This document shows positions 17,109-24,449 of a DNA stretch of 29,080 nt, piece by piece. Where the stretch lies: positions 1 through 29,080 of the forward strand of contig JBKQIY010000120.1 in assembly GCA_052148155.1 (NCBI GenBank), read 5' to 3'. The translations under genes and the position numbers were made by a program. This DNA is from JBBQER01 sp052148155 (GTDB taxonomy: Bacteria; Actinomycetota; Acidimicrobiia; IMCC26256; PALSA-610). The notes under the pieces were generated by a model. It had not been told where the DNA came from. It saw only the letters and a list, made by a program, of their open reading frames with translations, and did not search any database. Position 1 is the first letter of the stretch. Each line of letters starts with the position of its first letter.

Positions 17109-17782
17109 GCGTGTGTCACCTTGCCGGCCGATAGCGGATGCGTCACGTCAATGGCGGGGAGGTCTTGTACTTGTTGCTTGGTGAGGTTGAGGCGGATGCC
17201 GTCGTCGACCGACTGCACCGCGCCGATGGGGATCGCGACCTCTTTGCGGCCCCAAAGATGTCCCTCTTGGAGGAGTACATGGGTCACGTGGCGATTGTGA
17301 GGGTCGATCACGACTCCTTGCACTTTGCCGATGTCGGCATCGGTTGCGTGGACGTGCTCCCCTCGGCGCACGGCGACTTCACCTGCGGGGAGTACGTCGA
17401 TCGTGACGGGCGGAGCGACGTTTCCGACTCCGAATCCGACATCGTCGCCGACGAAGGCGCTGCCGAGACCGTAGTAAGGCCACGCGAGGCTTTGGCCCGG
17501 GCCGTAGTTCGCGTATCCCATGCTTCCGGGCAAGAACTGCGTCTCTTCTGCGATCTCGAGCCGATCGAAGTCGCTGAGCGTGCAACGGAGGCGAACTGCT
17601 TCGGTCGTCGTGTCGACCAGATCGAGTGGTACGAGCCGGCCGAGCCCTCGTCGGTACTTCGGTTCAATCACGAGATGCGTGACCACCTGCGCGATGGGAT
17701 CAACCACCACCCGGCTGACGTCTCCGCAGACTCCGTCCGTACAAACGGCGTCGGCCCCCATCGTTAACGTCGATGCCGGCAT
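17105..17782 (-). CDS. PRC-barrel domain protein (copy 2), first gene of a coupled operon
   Basis: 225 residues, paralogous along its length to the protein at 13143: VVVDPIAQVVTHLVIEP, RRGLGRLVPLDLVDT, VRRGEHVHATDADIGKVQG, VTHVLLQEGHLWGRKEVAIP. Between the halves it has an extra Gly/Tyr-rich linker of about 25 residues (YANYGPGQSLAWPYYGLG). ATG 17782 follows AAGGAGGGT at good spacing. A promoter candidate lies 54 bases upstream. It heads an operon with winged-helix, 100-aa and CxxC/HRC genes, two of the three joints being ATGA overlaps. Role probably as a binding scaffold in stress; inferred. Confidence 0.88.
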   Translation of the reverse strand: MPASTLTMGADAVCTDGVCGDVSRVVVDPIAQVVTHLVIEPKYRRGLGRLVPLDLVDTTTEAVRLRCTLSDFDRLEIAEETQFLPGSMGYANYGPGQSLAWPYYGLGSAFVGDDVGFGVGNVAPPVTIDVLPAGEVAVRRGEHVHATDADIGKVQGVVIDPHNRHVTHVLLQEGHLWGRKEVAIPIGAVQSVDDGIRLNLTKQQVQDLPAIDVTHPLSAGKVTHA

Positions 17783-17835
17783 GGCACCCTCCTTGGTTCG
17801 CTACGCGAGGGCGACGGTCGTCCTTGGTGTTTGCT

Positions 17836-17865
17836 ATTCTACAACTATTGGTGAACAACAGGCAA
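17836..17865 (-). promoter_or_regulatory. candidate promoter for the PRC-barrel operon
   Basis: On the minus strand TTGCCT (17865-17860) and TAGAAT (17841-17836) are separated by 18 bases. It lies about 54 bases ahead of the PRC-barrel start. By eye only. Confidence 0.45.
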
Positions 17866-17982
17866 CGATCTCGCCGGTCGCGGATTGCGCGGTTCGCGCC
17901 CTCCGGGAATCCTTGTACGCGGAAAGCGTTGAAATGGGGGAGATGTCGTGTTCGGCACCTCCGCAGGCAAGGAGGTTCACTC

Positions 17983-18174
17983 ATGCTGATCGATCTCAAC
18001 GAGACCCAGGTCGATGAGCTTCGCAGTTTGCTCGAGGTAAATCTTCGCGAGCTCAGTTACGAGATCGCGAGCGCCGATCTTCCGTCGTATCGGCGCCAGC
18101 TCCGCGAGAAGCGCGAAGTGATCCGCTCGGCTCTCGCCGGAATCAGCGGGGCGATCCCGGTCGCGGGGTCGTAG
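17983..18174 (+). CDS. small 63-aa helical protein
   Basis: Starts MLIDLNETQVDELRSLLEVN and continues LRELSYEIASADLPSYRRQL, REKREVIRSAL. It appears wholly helical and charged. The ATG at 17983 has a perfect AAGGAGG (17969-17975) with normal spacing, the best ribosome site in the area. Similar short proteins with a D-x3-Q-V-x2-L-R start are common in actinobacteria as unnamed families. It lies divergently from the PRC operon and just upstream of marR. Function unknown. Confidence 0.75.
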   Translation: MLIDLNETQVDELRSLLEVNLRELSYEIASADLPSYRRQLREKREVIRSALAGISGAIPVAGS

Positions 18175-18225
18175 AGGACAGCGTCATCGGAACGACGGCG
18201 GATCCGACGGTGCGGCAACGGTTGT

Positions 18226-18240
18226 TAGACTACACAGATG
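18226..18240 (+). promoter_or_regulatory. -10 box abutting the MarR start: probable leaderless promoter
   Basis: TAGACT at 18226-18231 lies six bases before the ATG at 18238, so transcription would begin at the A of the start codon. No ribosome site is present upstream. Leaderless messages are common in actinobacteria, which fits. Confidence 0.55.
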
Positions 18241-18747
18241 CCTGCTACCAGGAGCTCCTCGGTTTCGCCTCGTGTTCGCAACGAAGTCGATGATGTAGCG
18301 AGCGCCCTGCTGACCGCATCGCGTGCCTTGATGGGCATCGCGGTGCGATCAATCGCCGCCGTCGAAGACGACGTCACGCTCGTCCAGTACCGCGCGCTGG
18401 TCCTGTTGACCTCTCGAGGCGATCTGAACGTCTCCGACCTGGCCGAAGCGCTCGGGGTGCATCCCTCGACGGCAACGCGCTTGTGTGATCGCCTGGTCGC
18501 GAAGGATCTCGTGGCGCGCGCGACGTCGGCCGAGAGCCGTCGGGAAATCGTCTTGACTGTCACGCCGGTCGGGCGGGCCATCGTTCGCACGGTGAGTGCT
18601 CGTCGTCGCAAGGAGGTGACTCGAATCGTCGAGCGCCTTCCACGCGATGAGCGCCAACGGCTGCGAGCCGTGTTGGGCGTGTTCGCCGTGGCCGCCGGCG
18701 AGGCGGAATTCCCCGACGATGCCTGGAAACTCGGCTGGACGACATGA
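18238..18747 (+). CDS. MarR-family transcription regulator
   Basis: A 169-residue MarR protein. The wHTH region runs from about residue 45: DDVTLVQYRALVLLTSRG, DLNVSDLAEALGVHPSTATR, LCDRLVAKDLVARATSAESR, REIVLTVTPVGRAIV. The flanking helices for dimerisation are present at both ends, so the protein is complete. ATG 18238 is chosen since it is the start reached by the abutting -10 box. MarR proteins often repress the adjacent gene and respond to phenolics or oxidants; the nitronate-monooxygenase-like gene follows at once, making it a candidate target. Confidence 0.9.
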   Translation: MPATRSSSVSPRVRNEVDDVASALLTASRALMGIAVRSIAAVEDDVTLVQYRALVLLTSRGDLNVSDLAEALGVHPSTATRLCDRLVAKDLVARATSAESRREIVLTVTPVGRAIVRTVSARRRKEVTRIVERLPRDERQRLRAVLGVFAVAAGEAEFPDDAWKLGWTT

Positions 18748-18788
18748 CGGTCGTGGAGCCATAGGCGCTGTGTTGCACACGCGTTTGT

Positions 18789-19751
18789 GTGAGGCTGTTT
18801 GGAGTCGAATACCCGGTGCTCAAGGCGCCGATGGGCGGTGGCGATGCGACCGCACGGCTCGCGGTCGCGGTCTCGGAGGCCGGCGGCCTGGGAATGATCG
18901 GCGGCACGACCATCGGCGGTGCCGACTGGCTGGTCTCGCAGATCCGGATCGCGCGTGAAACCACCGAGCGCCCGTTCGGTGTGGGGTTCATCAGTCATCT
19001 TCCGAACACCAGCGACCTCATGGACGTTGCGCTGCGCGAGGGAGTCCGAGTCATCGCGCACTCCTTCGCGGACCCGACCCCGTTCGTCGACGCCGCGCAC
19101 GACGCCGGAGCGATCGTGTTGTGCCAAGTGCGCACTGTCGCGGATGCCTATCGGGCCGCGTCCGCGGGCGTCGATGCAGTGACCGCGCAGGGCACCGAGG
19201 CCGGAGGCCACACCGGGTTCGTCTCGACACTTCCGCTCGTCCCCGCCGTCGTCGACGCGGTGACGCCGGTGCCGGTGATCGCGGCGGGCGGCATCGCAGA
19301 CGGTCGCGGGATCGCCGCTGCGTTCATGCTCGGCGCCGAAGGAGTCTGGATCGGTACTCGGTTCCTCGCGACCCACGAGTGCGGTGTCTCCGACGCCTAC
19401 AAGGCCCGCGTCATCGCGTCGTCCGGGAATGACACGGTCCTCACGAATCTGTTCGACGACGCGGTTGGGATGGAGTGGCCGGAGGGTGTGTCAGGTCGGG
19501 CGATCCGCAACGAGTTCGTTGCGCGGTGGGAGAGCCGACCCGACGAGTTCCGATCGTGGGTCGCCAAACATCGCGACGAGTATCGCCGCCTCGGACCTGA
19601 AGCCGAGATCGGGGAGACGGCAGTCTGGGCCGGCGAGTCCGCGGCGTTCGTCAAGAAGGTGGAGTCCGCATCGGACGTGGTGCGGAAGCTTGTCGCGGAC
19701 GCGGTAGCCGTACTGCGGGAACGAACGCCGGGCTTGCTCCGCGAACTCTGA
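18789..19751 (+). CDS. nitronate monooxygenase / FabK-like FMN protein, probable frameshifted N-terminus
   Basis: About 320 residues of a TIM-barrel flavoprotein of the NMO/2-nitropropane dioxygenase family. Seen are EYPVLKAPMGGGDATARLAVAVSEAG, GGLGMIGG, the glycine and histidine segment AQGTEAGGHTGFV (the His is the usual catalytic or FMN-near residue), PVIAAGGIADGRG and GAEGVWIGTRFLAT, the FMN-phosphate site. The natural N-terminus should read MLHTRLCE-LFGVEYP: GTG at 18770 gives MLHTRLCE in another frame, and one surplus G near 18793-18795 separates the two. The GTG at 18789 is therefore probably not the native start. Substrate class (nitronates or enoyl groups) cannot be decided. Confidence 0.85.
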   Translation: MRLFGVEYPVLKAPMGGGDATARLAVAVSEAGGLGMIGGTTIGGADWLVSQIRIARETTERPFGVGFISHLPNTSDLMDVALREGVRVIAHSFADPTPFVDAAHDAGAIVLCQVRTVADAYRAASAGVDAVTAQGTEAGGHTGFVSTLPLVPAVVDAVTPVPVIAAGGIADGRGIAAAFMLGAEGVWIGTRFLATHECGVSDAYKARVIASSGNDTVLTNLFDDAVGMEWPEGVSGRAIRNEFVARWESRPDEFRSWVAKHRDEYRRLGPEAEIGETAVWAGESAAFVKKVESASDVVRKLVADAVAVLRERTPGLLREL

Positions 19752-19761
19752 CCGCGCCGTC

Positions 19762-20574
19762 TCAGCGGGCGTGTCGTCGGAACTCGAACTGCGGATGGGC
19801 CCGGGCGTGTTCCAGATGGCGGGCCGCCCCGTCGGCGCTACTGCCACTGCGAGCATTGCCGGCGGGGGCGACAGGCCGTCGGCGTGTCGGACTCGACTGG
19901 TTCCCCACCGAGACGGCGCCGCGCACCACAACCACGGGGCAGTCAGCGCGGCTCGCGCAGCGTCTGCTGATCGAGCGGGAGGCGATGCTCCGTAGGCGGC
20001 TCGTTCGCCGGCCGACGACGAGGAGGTCTGCATTTCGCGCCGCTTCCACGAGCACCTTCGCCGGATCCCCGCGAGCGATCACGGTTCGGATGCGCGTTCC
20101 GCGGTTCTGCGATTGCAGCTCGTCACGGACCACGTTGTCCTGCACGAACTTGGCGGCGACGGCAGCGTCTCGCGCGTCGATCGACGCCCATCCGTAGATC
20201 GTCAGGGCCGGACACGGCGGTTCGAATGCGGTCACGACCACCAAGGTCGCGTCATCGGCGACTGCGCGCTGATACGCCCAACGAAGCGCGTTGCGAGCGG
20301 CTTGATCGTGCGTGACTCCGACGACGATGACCCGTCGTCTCGAGAAGTCGACGACCTCGAGCTCGTCGAGGATTCCCTGCGTCGTCGCGGGGGCTTCGGT
20401 CGAAGCGGCGGACGGTTCGAGCCCGAAGGCTCGGAATTCGGACCGGCGCACTCGCGATGCGGTGGGTGGTGGCATCGTCAGCGTGGGGAAGTGGATCAGC
20501 CCGACGGCGGAAGATTGCAGTACCGCCGGATGCGGTTGTGCTCGCGGCCGGCTGCGGAGCCATCGTCTCAGCAT
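19762..20574 (-). CDS. variant universal stress protein with N-terminal extension
   Basis: 270 residues. A ~90-residue N-terminal part is of unknown fold. The Usp domain follows (RRVIVVGVTHDQAARNALRW, DATLVVVTAFEPPCPALTIY, VIARGDPAKVLVEAARNADL). The ATP motif is replaced by VVGRRTSRLRSIASRSISRR followed by CASRADCPVVVVRG, the same deviation as in the protein at 14911. A basic, low-complexity tail follows. ATG 20574 is chosen since AGGAG lies 7 bases ahead. Divergent from secY. Likely a non-ATP-binding stress or regulatory Usp; function inferred only from family. Confidence 0.8.
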   Translation of the reverse strand: MLRRWLRSRPRAQPHPAVLQSSAVGLIHFPTLTMPPPTASRVRRSEFRAFGLEPSAASTEAPATTQGILDELEVVDFSRRRVIVVGVTHDQAARNALRWAYQRAVADDATLVVVTAFEPPCPALTIYGWASIDARDAAVAAKFVQDNVVRDELQSQNRGTRIRTVIARGDPAKVLVEAARNADLLVVGRRTSRLRSIASRSISRRCASRADCPVVVVRGAVSVGNQSSPTRRRPVAPAGNARSGSSADGAARHLEHARAHPQFEFRRHAR

Positions 20575-20644
20575 GCTCACGCTCCTGAACTCGCGCCGCT
20601 CGTCCGCGGGTAGGCCGTACTCGGCCGACCAGATACCTGTGGTC

Positions 20645-20663
20645 TACCAATGCTTGGTATACT
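20645..20663 (+). promoter_or_regulatory. secY promoter with overlapping palindrome
   Basis: TACCAATGCTTGGTA (20645-20659) is a 6-base inverted repeat with a 3-base centre. It overlaps TATACT (20658-20663), a near-consensus -10 box. A weak -35, ACCTGT, lies 17 bases upstream. Binding there would block RNA polymerase, so secY is probably repressed by an unknown factor. Confidence 0.55.
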
Positions 20664-20707
20664 ACACTCTTACGAGTGCTCCGTGCCGACGGGAGGTCTT
20701 CCGGTCG

Positions 20708-22036
20708 ATGACTCGGCTTTCGCGCCTCCGGAACCTGTTCGGGATCCCGGACCTGCGGAACAAGGTCCTGTTCACAGTGTTCATCATCGCGATCTTCCGG
20801 TTCGGGTCGTTCCTGCCGGTCCCGTACGTCGACTTTCATGCGATCCTCGCGTTGAAGCATTCCGCCGCGAATGGCAGTGGGGGAGCGGTCGGGTTCCTCA
20901 ACTTGTTCTCGGGTGGCGCGCTCACGAGCGCGGCGGTGTTCGCGCTCGGGATCATGCCGTACATCACGGCATCGATCATCATGCAGCTTCTCGGTGTCGT
21001 GATCCCCAAGCTCGAGGAATGGCAGGACGAAGGCCAGGTCGGCCAGAAGAAGATCACACAGTGGACGCGGTACCTCACCGTCGCTCTGGCGTTGATGCAG
21101 TCGACCGCGCTCGTGTTCGTGATGAAGAGCGGCAACGGCGGACTCCTCGGAGAGTCCGGCTTCACGCTGCCGCAGGGCACCGTGCTGATCCATCCGTTCA
21201 CGGCTTTCCGGGCCGCGGTGATCGTGCTCACGTGGACCGCGGGTACCGCCCTGGTCATGTGGCTCGCCGAGTTGATCACCCAGCGCGGGATCGGCAATGG
21301 CATGTCGATCCTCATCTTTGCGTCGGTGGCATCGAGCGTACCGTTCCAGGGTGGGGCGCTCTTGGCTGAGTCCGGTGCCTTCAAGTTCGTGGTCATCTGT
21401 GCGATCGGACTGGTGATGGTCCTCGCGATCGTCGCGGTTGAGTCGGGACAGCGACGCATCCCCGTGCAGTTCGCCAAGCGTGTCGTGGGCCGACGCATGT
21501 ACGGGGGTCAGAGCACGTACATTCCGTTGAAGGTCAACCAGTCGGGTGTGATCCCGGTGATCTTTGCGAGCTCGCTGCTCTCGTTTCCGGCGATCCTCGC
21601 GACCGTGTTGCCGTGGGCGGGAGCCAAGACCTGGATCAACAACAACCTCGTCGGGGTCAACACGCTGAGTTGGTTCTACATCGGGGCATACGGCGCGCTG
21701 ATCCTGTTCTTCGCGTACTTCTACACGTCGATCGCGTTCAACCCCGCGCAGCAGGCAGACATCATCCGCAAACAGGGCGGGTTCATTCCCGGCATCCGTC
21801 CCGGGCCGCAGACGGAGCGGTACCTCGCGAAGGTCTTGAACCGCATCACGTTGCCCGGCGCGCTGTTCCTGACCTTTATCGCGTTGATACCGATGTTCGT
21901 GCTGAAGTTCTGGAACATCTCCGAGTTCCCGTTCGGCGGCGTGTCGATCCTCATCATCGTGGGCGTCATGCTCGAAACGATGAACCAGCTCGACAGCCAG
22001 CTCACGATGCGCAACTACGAAGGCTTCTTGGCCTGA
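20708..22036 (+). CDS. secY: SecY preprotein translocase subunit, stand-alone copy
   Basis: 442 residues, full length for SecY, the ten-helix channel of the Sec translocon. Seen are IPDLRNKVLFTVFIIAIFRF (helix 1), PYITASIIMQLLGVVIPKLE (helix 2 side), the conserved AELITQRGIGNGMSILIFAS, the cytoplasmic loop QRRIPVQFAKRVVGRR, LKVNQSGVIPVIFASSLLSF, and FNPAQQADIIRKQGGFIPGI with RPG. ATG 20708 follows GGGAGG. It lies among stress genes, not between the usual rplO and adk/map, so it is probably a second copy; whether the genome also has the ribosomal-operon copy cannot be seen. A short helix-rich C-terminus ends in NYEGFLA as in normal SecY. Confidence 0.95.
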   Translation: MTRLSRLRNLFGIPDLRNKVLFTVFIIAIFRFGSFLPVPYVDFHAILALKHSAANGSGGAVGFLNLFSGGALTSAAVFALGIMPYITASIIMQLLGVVIPKLEEWQDEGQVGQKKITQWTRYLTVALALMQSTALVFVMKSGNGGLLGESGFTLPQGTVLIHPFTAFRAAVIVLTWTAGTALVMWLAELITQRGIGNGMSILIFASVASSVPFQGGALLAESGAFKFVVICAIGLVMVLAIVAVESGQRRIPVQFAKRVVGRRMYGGQSTYIPLKVNQSGVIPVIFASSLLSFPAILATVLPWAGAKTWINNNLVGVNTLSWFYIGAYGALILFFAYFYTSIAFNPAQQADIIRKQGGFIPGIRPGPQTERYLAKVLNRITLPGALFLTFIALIPMFVLKFWNISEFPFGGVSILIIVGVMLETMNQLDSQLTMRNYEGFLA

Positions 22037-22037
22037 G

Positions 22038-22055
22038 CCCGCAACCAGTTGCGGG
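22038..22055 (+). terminator. hairpin directly after secY
   Basis: CCCGCAACCAGTTGCGGG is a perfect inverted repeat just after the secY stop. It lacks a T-tract, so it is a terminator candidate of the kind common in high-GC actinobacteria. Bases 22056-22344 hold no gene that I can support. Confidence 0.5.
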
Positions 22056-22344
22056 TCCACGTGGTCAGCGCTTCGGCTCCTCGACTTTCTTCGCACGCAT
22101 CGCTTCATTGAGACGGCGACGTGACCGATCTGTCGGAGGCAAGAGCCGGGCGAGACCCCTGCACGCCGTGCGACGGGAAGCCGTGTGGACCTCGCCCTGA
22201 CTCTTGCGGCGGTGTGAGCGCGGTCCGCATCAATCGGCTCTGCACCGCCACTTCCATACTTGCATCACTACACATAACGACGCAAACTCAACAATCGCGG
22301 AGTCCGGGCTAGGCATTCGTGAGGCTCGGGCGTATCGTCGTCGC

Positions 22345-22581
22345 GTGGCGGATCGTGGTCCTCGCGTGCGAGCAGCAGGAGCGAGATATCCGCTCCGACT
22401 CGGACCTGTTGGTCACTTCGACCGGGTCGCTGAAGCGCAAGGGCGCGTCTCGGTACAGGCAGACTGCACGATGGACGAGGCGCTCGGTCTCATGCAGCAA
22501 CGCGCTTGGGAACTGCGACAGTCGCTCGAAGCGGTCGCGGTTGCCGTGTGTGGGCATCGCACGTGGTTCAACAAGCTGTAG
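22345..22581 (+). CDS. ANTAR-domain-like protein, short
   Basis: The C-terminal 55 residues, FDRVAEAQGRVSVQADCTMD, EALGLMQQRAWELRQSLEAV, AVAVCGHRTWF, follow the three-helix ANTAR pattern (A-Q-G-x-V-S-V-Q-x3, then alanine-rich helices). ANTAR domains bind paired RNA hairpins to prevent termination. GTG 22345 is one possible start giving 78 residues; no sensor domain (GAF or receiver) is in frame upstream. It may be a truncated gene or a real short ANTAR protein. It overlaps nothing and lies 13 bases before the second CxxC/HRC gene. Confidence 0.5.
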   Translation: MADRGPRVRAAGARYPLRLGPVGHFDRVAEAQGRVSVQADCTMDEALGLMQQRAWELRQSLEAVAVAVCGHRTWFNKL

Positions 22582-22594
22582 GCCCGTGTCCGGC

Positions 22595-22765
22595 ATGGAG
22601 GTCGTCACGTGTGAGCATTGCGGCGAGAAGATGAACGTGCTCCCGACCCGACAGCCTGTCGTCTACGTCGAACGTGAAGAGGAAGGAGTGCGGTCGTTCG
22701 TGATCATCGGCGCCGATGACTGGCTGCTGCACCGCTGCGTCATCTCGCTCATGCTCGGCCAATAG
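22595..22765 (+). CDS. small CxxC/HRC zinc-ribbon-like protein (copy B)
   Basis: 56 residues: C6 and C9 in VTCEHCGEKMNVL, and H46 and C48 in DDWLLHRCVI. It has the same plan and similar length as the protein at 16242-16406 (MxVxCxxCGExxN at one end, WxLHRCV at the other). Start ATG 22595 has only a weak ribosome site. Conservation of exactly the four metal-candidate residues between two otherwise divergent copies argues for a real zinc-binding family. Function unknown. Confidence 0.7.
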   Translation: MEVVTCEHCGEKMNVLPTRQPVVYVEREEEGVRSFVIIGADDWLLHRCVISLMLGQ

Positions 22766-22874
22766 ACGAAGCCGCCACAACCGTCGGTCGTCACCCTCGA
22801 GTCAGCTATTGATTAGCTGTCGGAAGGAGCCCTGATGGGCCGCAGGATGCCCGCATCGTTGCGGACCTCCTGCG

Positions 22875-23045
22875 ATGAGGGTCTTCGTCGCTGGTGACAC
22901 CGGCGCGATCGGCAATCATGCCGTTCCTGCACTTATCGCAGCCGACACCGTCACGGCCTTGGCGCGGACGCCAGAGAAAGCAGCCGTGCTCGCCAACACA
23001 CGTCGGTTTCGGGCGGGACCACTCATCACCACACTTCGATGCTGA
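22875..23045 (+). pseudogene. SDR/NAD(P)-binding epimerase N-terminus, truncated
   Basis: The frame reads MRVFVAGDTGAIGNHAVPAL then TVTALARTPEKAAVL, an extended-SDR nucleotide-binding start with GxxGxxG (the first positions are altered to GDTGAIG, all three Gly kept). After residue ~46 it runs into the 255-bp repeat and stops at 23045 after 56 residues. The catalytic YxxxK part is missing everywhere downstream, so the gene is dead. Its 3' part was replaced at about 23009, the repeat boundary. Confidence 0.65.
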
Positions 23046-23265
23046 CGAGCAAAACGTCATCTGGCAACATGCGCCGTCACGCGCTGATTACGGCCCGCGC
23101 GTTTTCAAATCACCGCGCCCTCTTCCCACCCACACGGCTCGATCGACGTAGCCGCGAACGTAGCGATTCATCGCCAGTCGGTAACTTCGGCACAGGCGAT
23201 GATGGCTCGACACGGCCCGGTACACGAGCGACTTCGGTGGACGACTGAGCCCTTGCTGATCAGCA
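23009..23265. repeat. 255-bp direct repeat, copy 1
   Basis: Aligns by eye with 24450-24703 at roughly 80 per cent identity, both in the same direction. Exact blocks include a 24-base run at 23141-23164 and GCGCCGTCAC. It begins inside the broken SDR gene. No coding frame is kept between the two copies, so the conserved unit is likely the DNA or an RNA. The following 23266-23569 hold no clear gene. Confidence 0.75.
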
Positions 23266-23569
23266 CTTTTTGTCGCGAACGAGGCGTCATCGTGCGCCAC
23301 GCGATGTCCCGTCACGCAACCGCGCGACCGCCGTCGGTGCTGCTTTGCGAGCAGTGGTCGTGGGCTCAAGCCAATCGTCTCCACACAGATCTGGCGGCGC
23401 GGTGTCCCTGGTCCGAGCGTTGTTGCGAGATCGACCCTTCATGAGACTTGAACCTCGAGCGGCGTCTCATCTCGGGAATGGCATGGGCTGCTTCGGCGCC
23501 CGTGTCAGGGTCGGTGTGAGCTGATCAAACACGAGCGTGGCCGGCCAGCCGATCGGGCATCATGATGGG

Positions 23570-24223
23570 ATGGTCGATGCGGAAAATGTGCACGTGGCCC
23601 ACGCGGGGACAGCAACCGCATCGGGATCAGCTTTGAACCCACGAGCCGTGGCGCACGAGGATCACGGGGATTCGGAGTCGATCCGGGTGGGGTCCGTCGA
23701 GTTCCGGTCGGCAAGTCACTCCGGCTCGGACGGCGATGAACAGCGCTTCGAGCGGCCGCCGTCCGAAAACGAGACTGATGTATTGCAGGTATGTGGGACG
23801 CTGCGAGAAGCCCTCGGCCAGCGCGGCGACCACTGGGGACGCTTTGAACTCCAGACACGTGTCGATGACGTCGACGCCTTCGCGCGCGCCGGCAACGGCA
23901 AGCTTGAAGTCCAGGTGACGAGGGTAGAGCGCGATGCATGGCGCGCACTCGCCGATCGAGGTGTTCACGACGCCGAACGGACTCCAGACGAGCTCGCGGA
24001 CGAGATCAGAGCGTCGATCGAGCACAAGTCGTCGCGCCAACAGCCCGCGGCTCAGCGCGCCGCCCTCGTCTTGGTCCTCGACGCCAATCGCTCTCCTGGT
24101 CATGTTGGGTCGTCGGCGGTCATCTCGTTTCTCGAGCGATATGGCGAGTGGGCGACTCAGCTTGGCTATCGGGCGATCTGGCTCGTCGGTCCGACAGCAG
24201 CACTGTCGCACAAGCTCACCTGA
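23570..24223 (+). CDS. conserved-looking hypothetical protein between the repeats
   Basis: About 217 residues. The C-terminal two thirds look like a real globular protein: VCGTLREALGQRGDHWGRFE, LEVQVTRVERDAWRALADRG, DELADEIRASIEHKSSRQQP, AALVLVLDANRSPGH and RYGEWATQLGYRAIWLVGP. The first 50 residues are low-complexity. The plus strand is favoured over the open minus frame because only it has alternating strand and helix character and normal hydrophobic cores. No motif is recognised. It lies between two copies of the direct repeat, so it may have moved with them. Confidence 0.6.
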   Translation: MVDAENVHVAHAGTATASGSALNPRAVAHEDHGDSESIRVGSVEFRSASHSGSDGDEQRFERPPSENETDVLQVCGTLREALGQRGDHWGRFELQTRVDDVDAFARAGNGKLEVQVTRVERDAWRALADRGVHDAERTPDELADEIRASIEHKSSRQQPAAQRAALVLVLDANRSPGHVGSSAVISFLERYGEWATQLGYRAIWLVGPTAALSHKLT

Positions 24224-24449
24224 AGGCCGGTGGTCGGGCGGACCGATTCCGCGGAATCCCCACTGCTTGCGTCACGCCCATTGCGCGCCCGATCGTCAGC
24301 GCGGTCGCGGTCATCGAGCGCCAGTTCGAACCCGGCCTTTCTCGACCCTCGTCCCTGCTCGCGCAGCGACTACGACGCGATCGTCGAGGGCGAAGCTTTG
24401 CGGAACCGTGGTCACGGATTGGTCACAGAAATTCCGTCACACGACGACA
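24224..24449. other. spacer, no convincing gene
   Basis: Open frames exist, with a protein-like run (SDYDAIVEGEALRNRGHG) on the plus strand, but start and family cannot be supported. Confidence 0.35.

Noticed and set aside
18225..19376. 383-codon minus-strand frame over MarR and the NMO-like gene
   Set aside because: Low-complexity Arg/Asp/His composition and antisense to two recognised genes.
20252..22108. 618-codon open frame on the minus strand opposite secY
   Set aside because: It is rich in Arg, Asp, Glu and His with no hydrophobic core, as expected from the antisense of a membrane protein in high-GC DNA. secY on the plus strand has full family similarity.
13000..22800. DosR-type dormancy regulon
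   Set aside because: The gene set is reminiscent (Usp, Hsp20), but I found no GGGACT-N-AGTCCC-like palindrome ahead of the genes.
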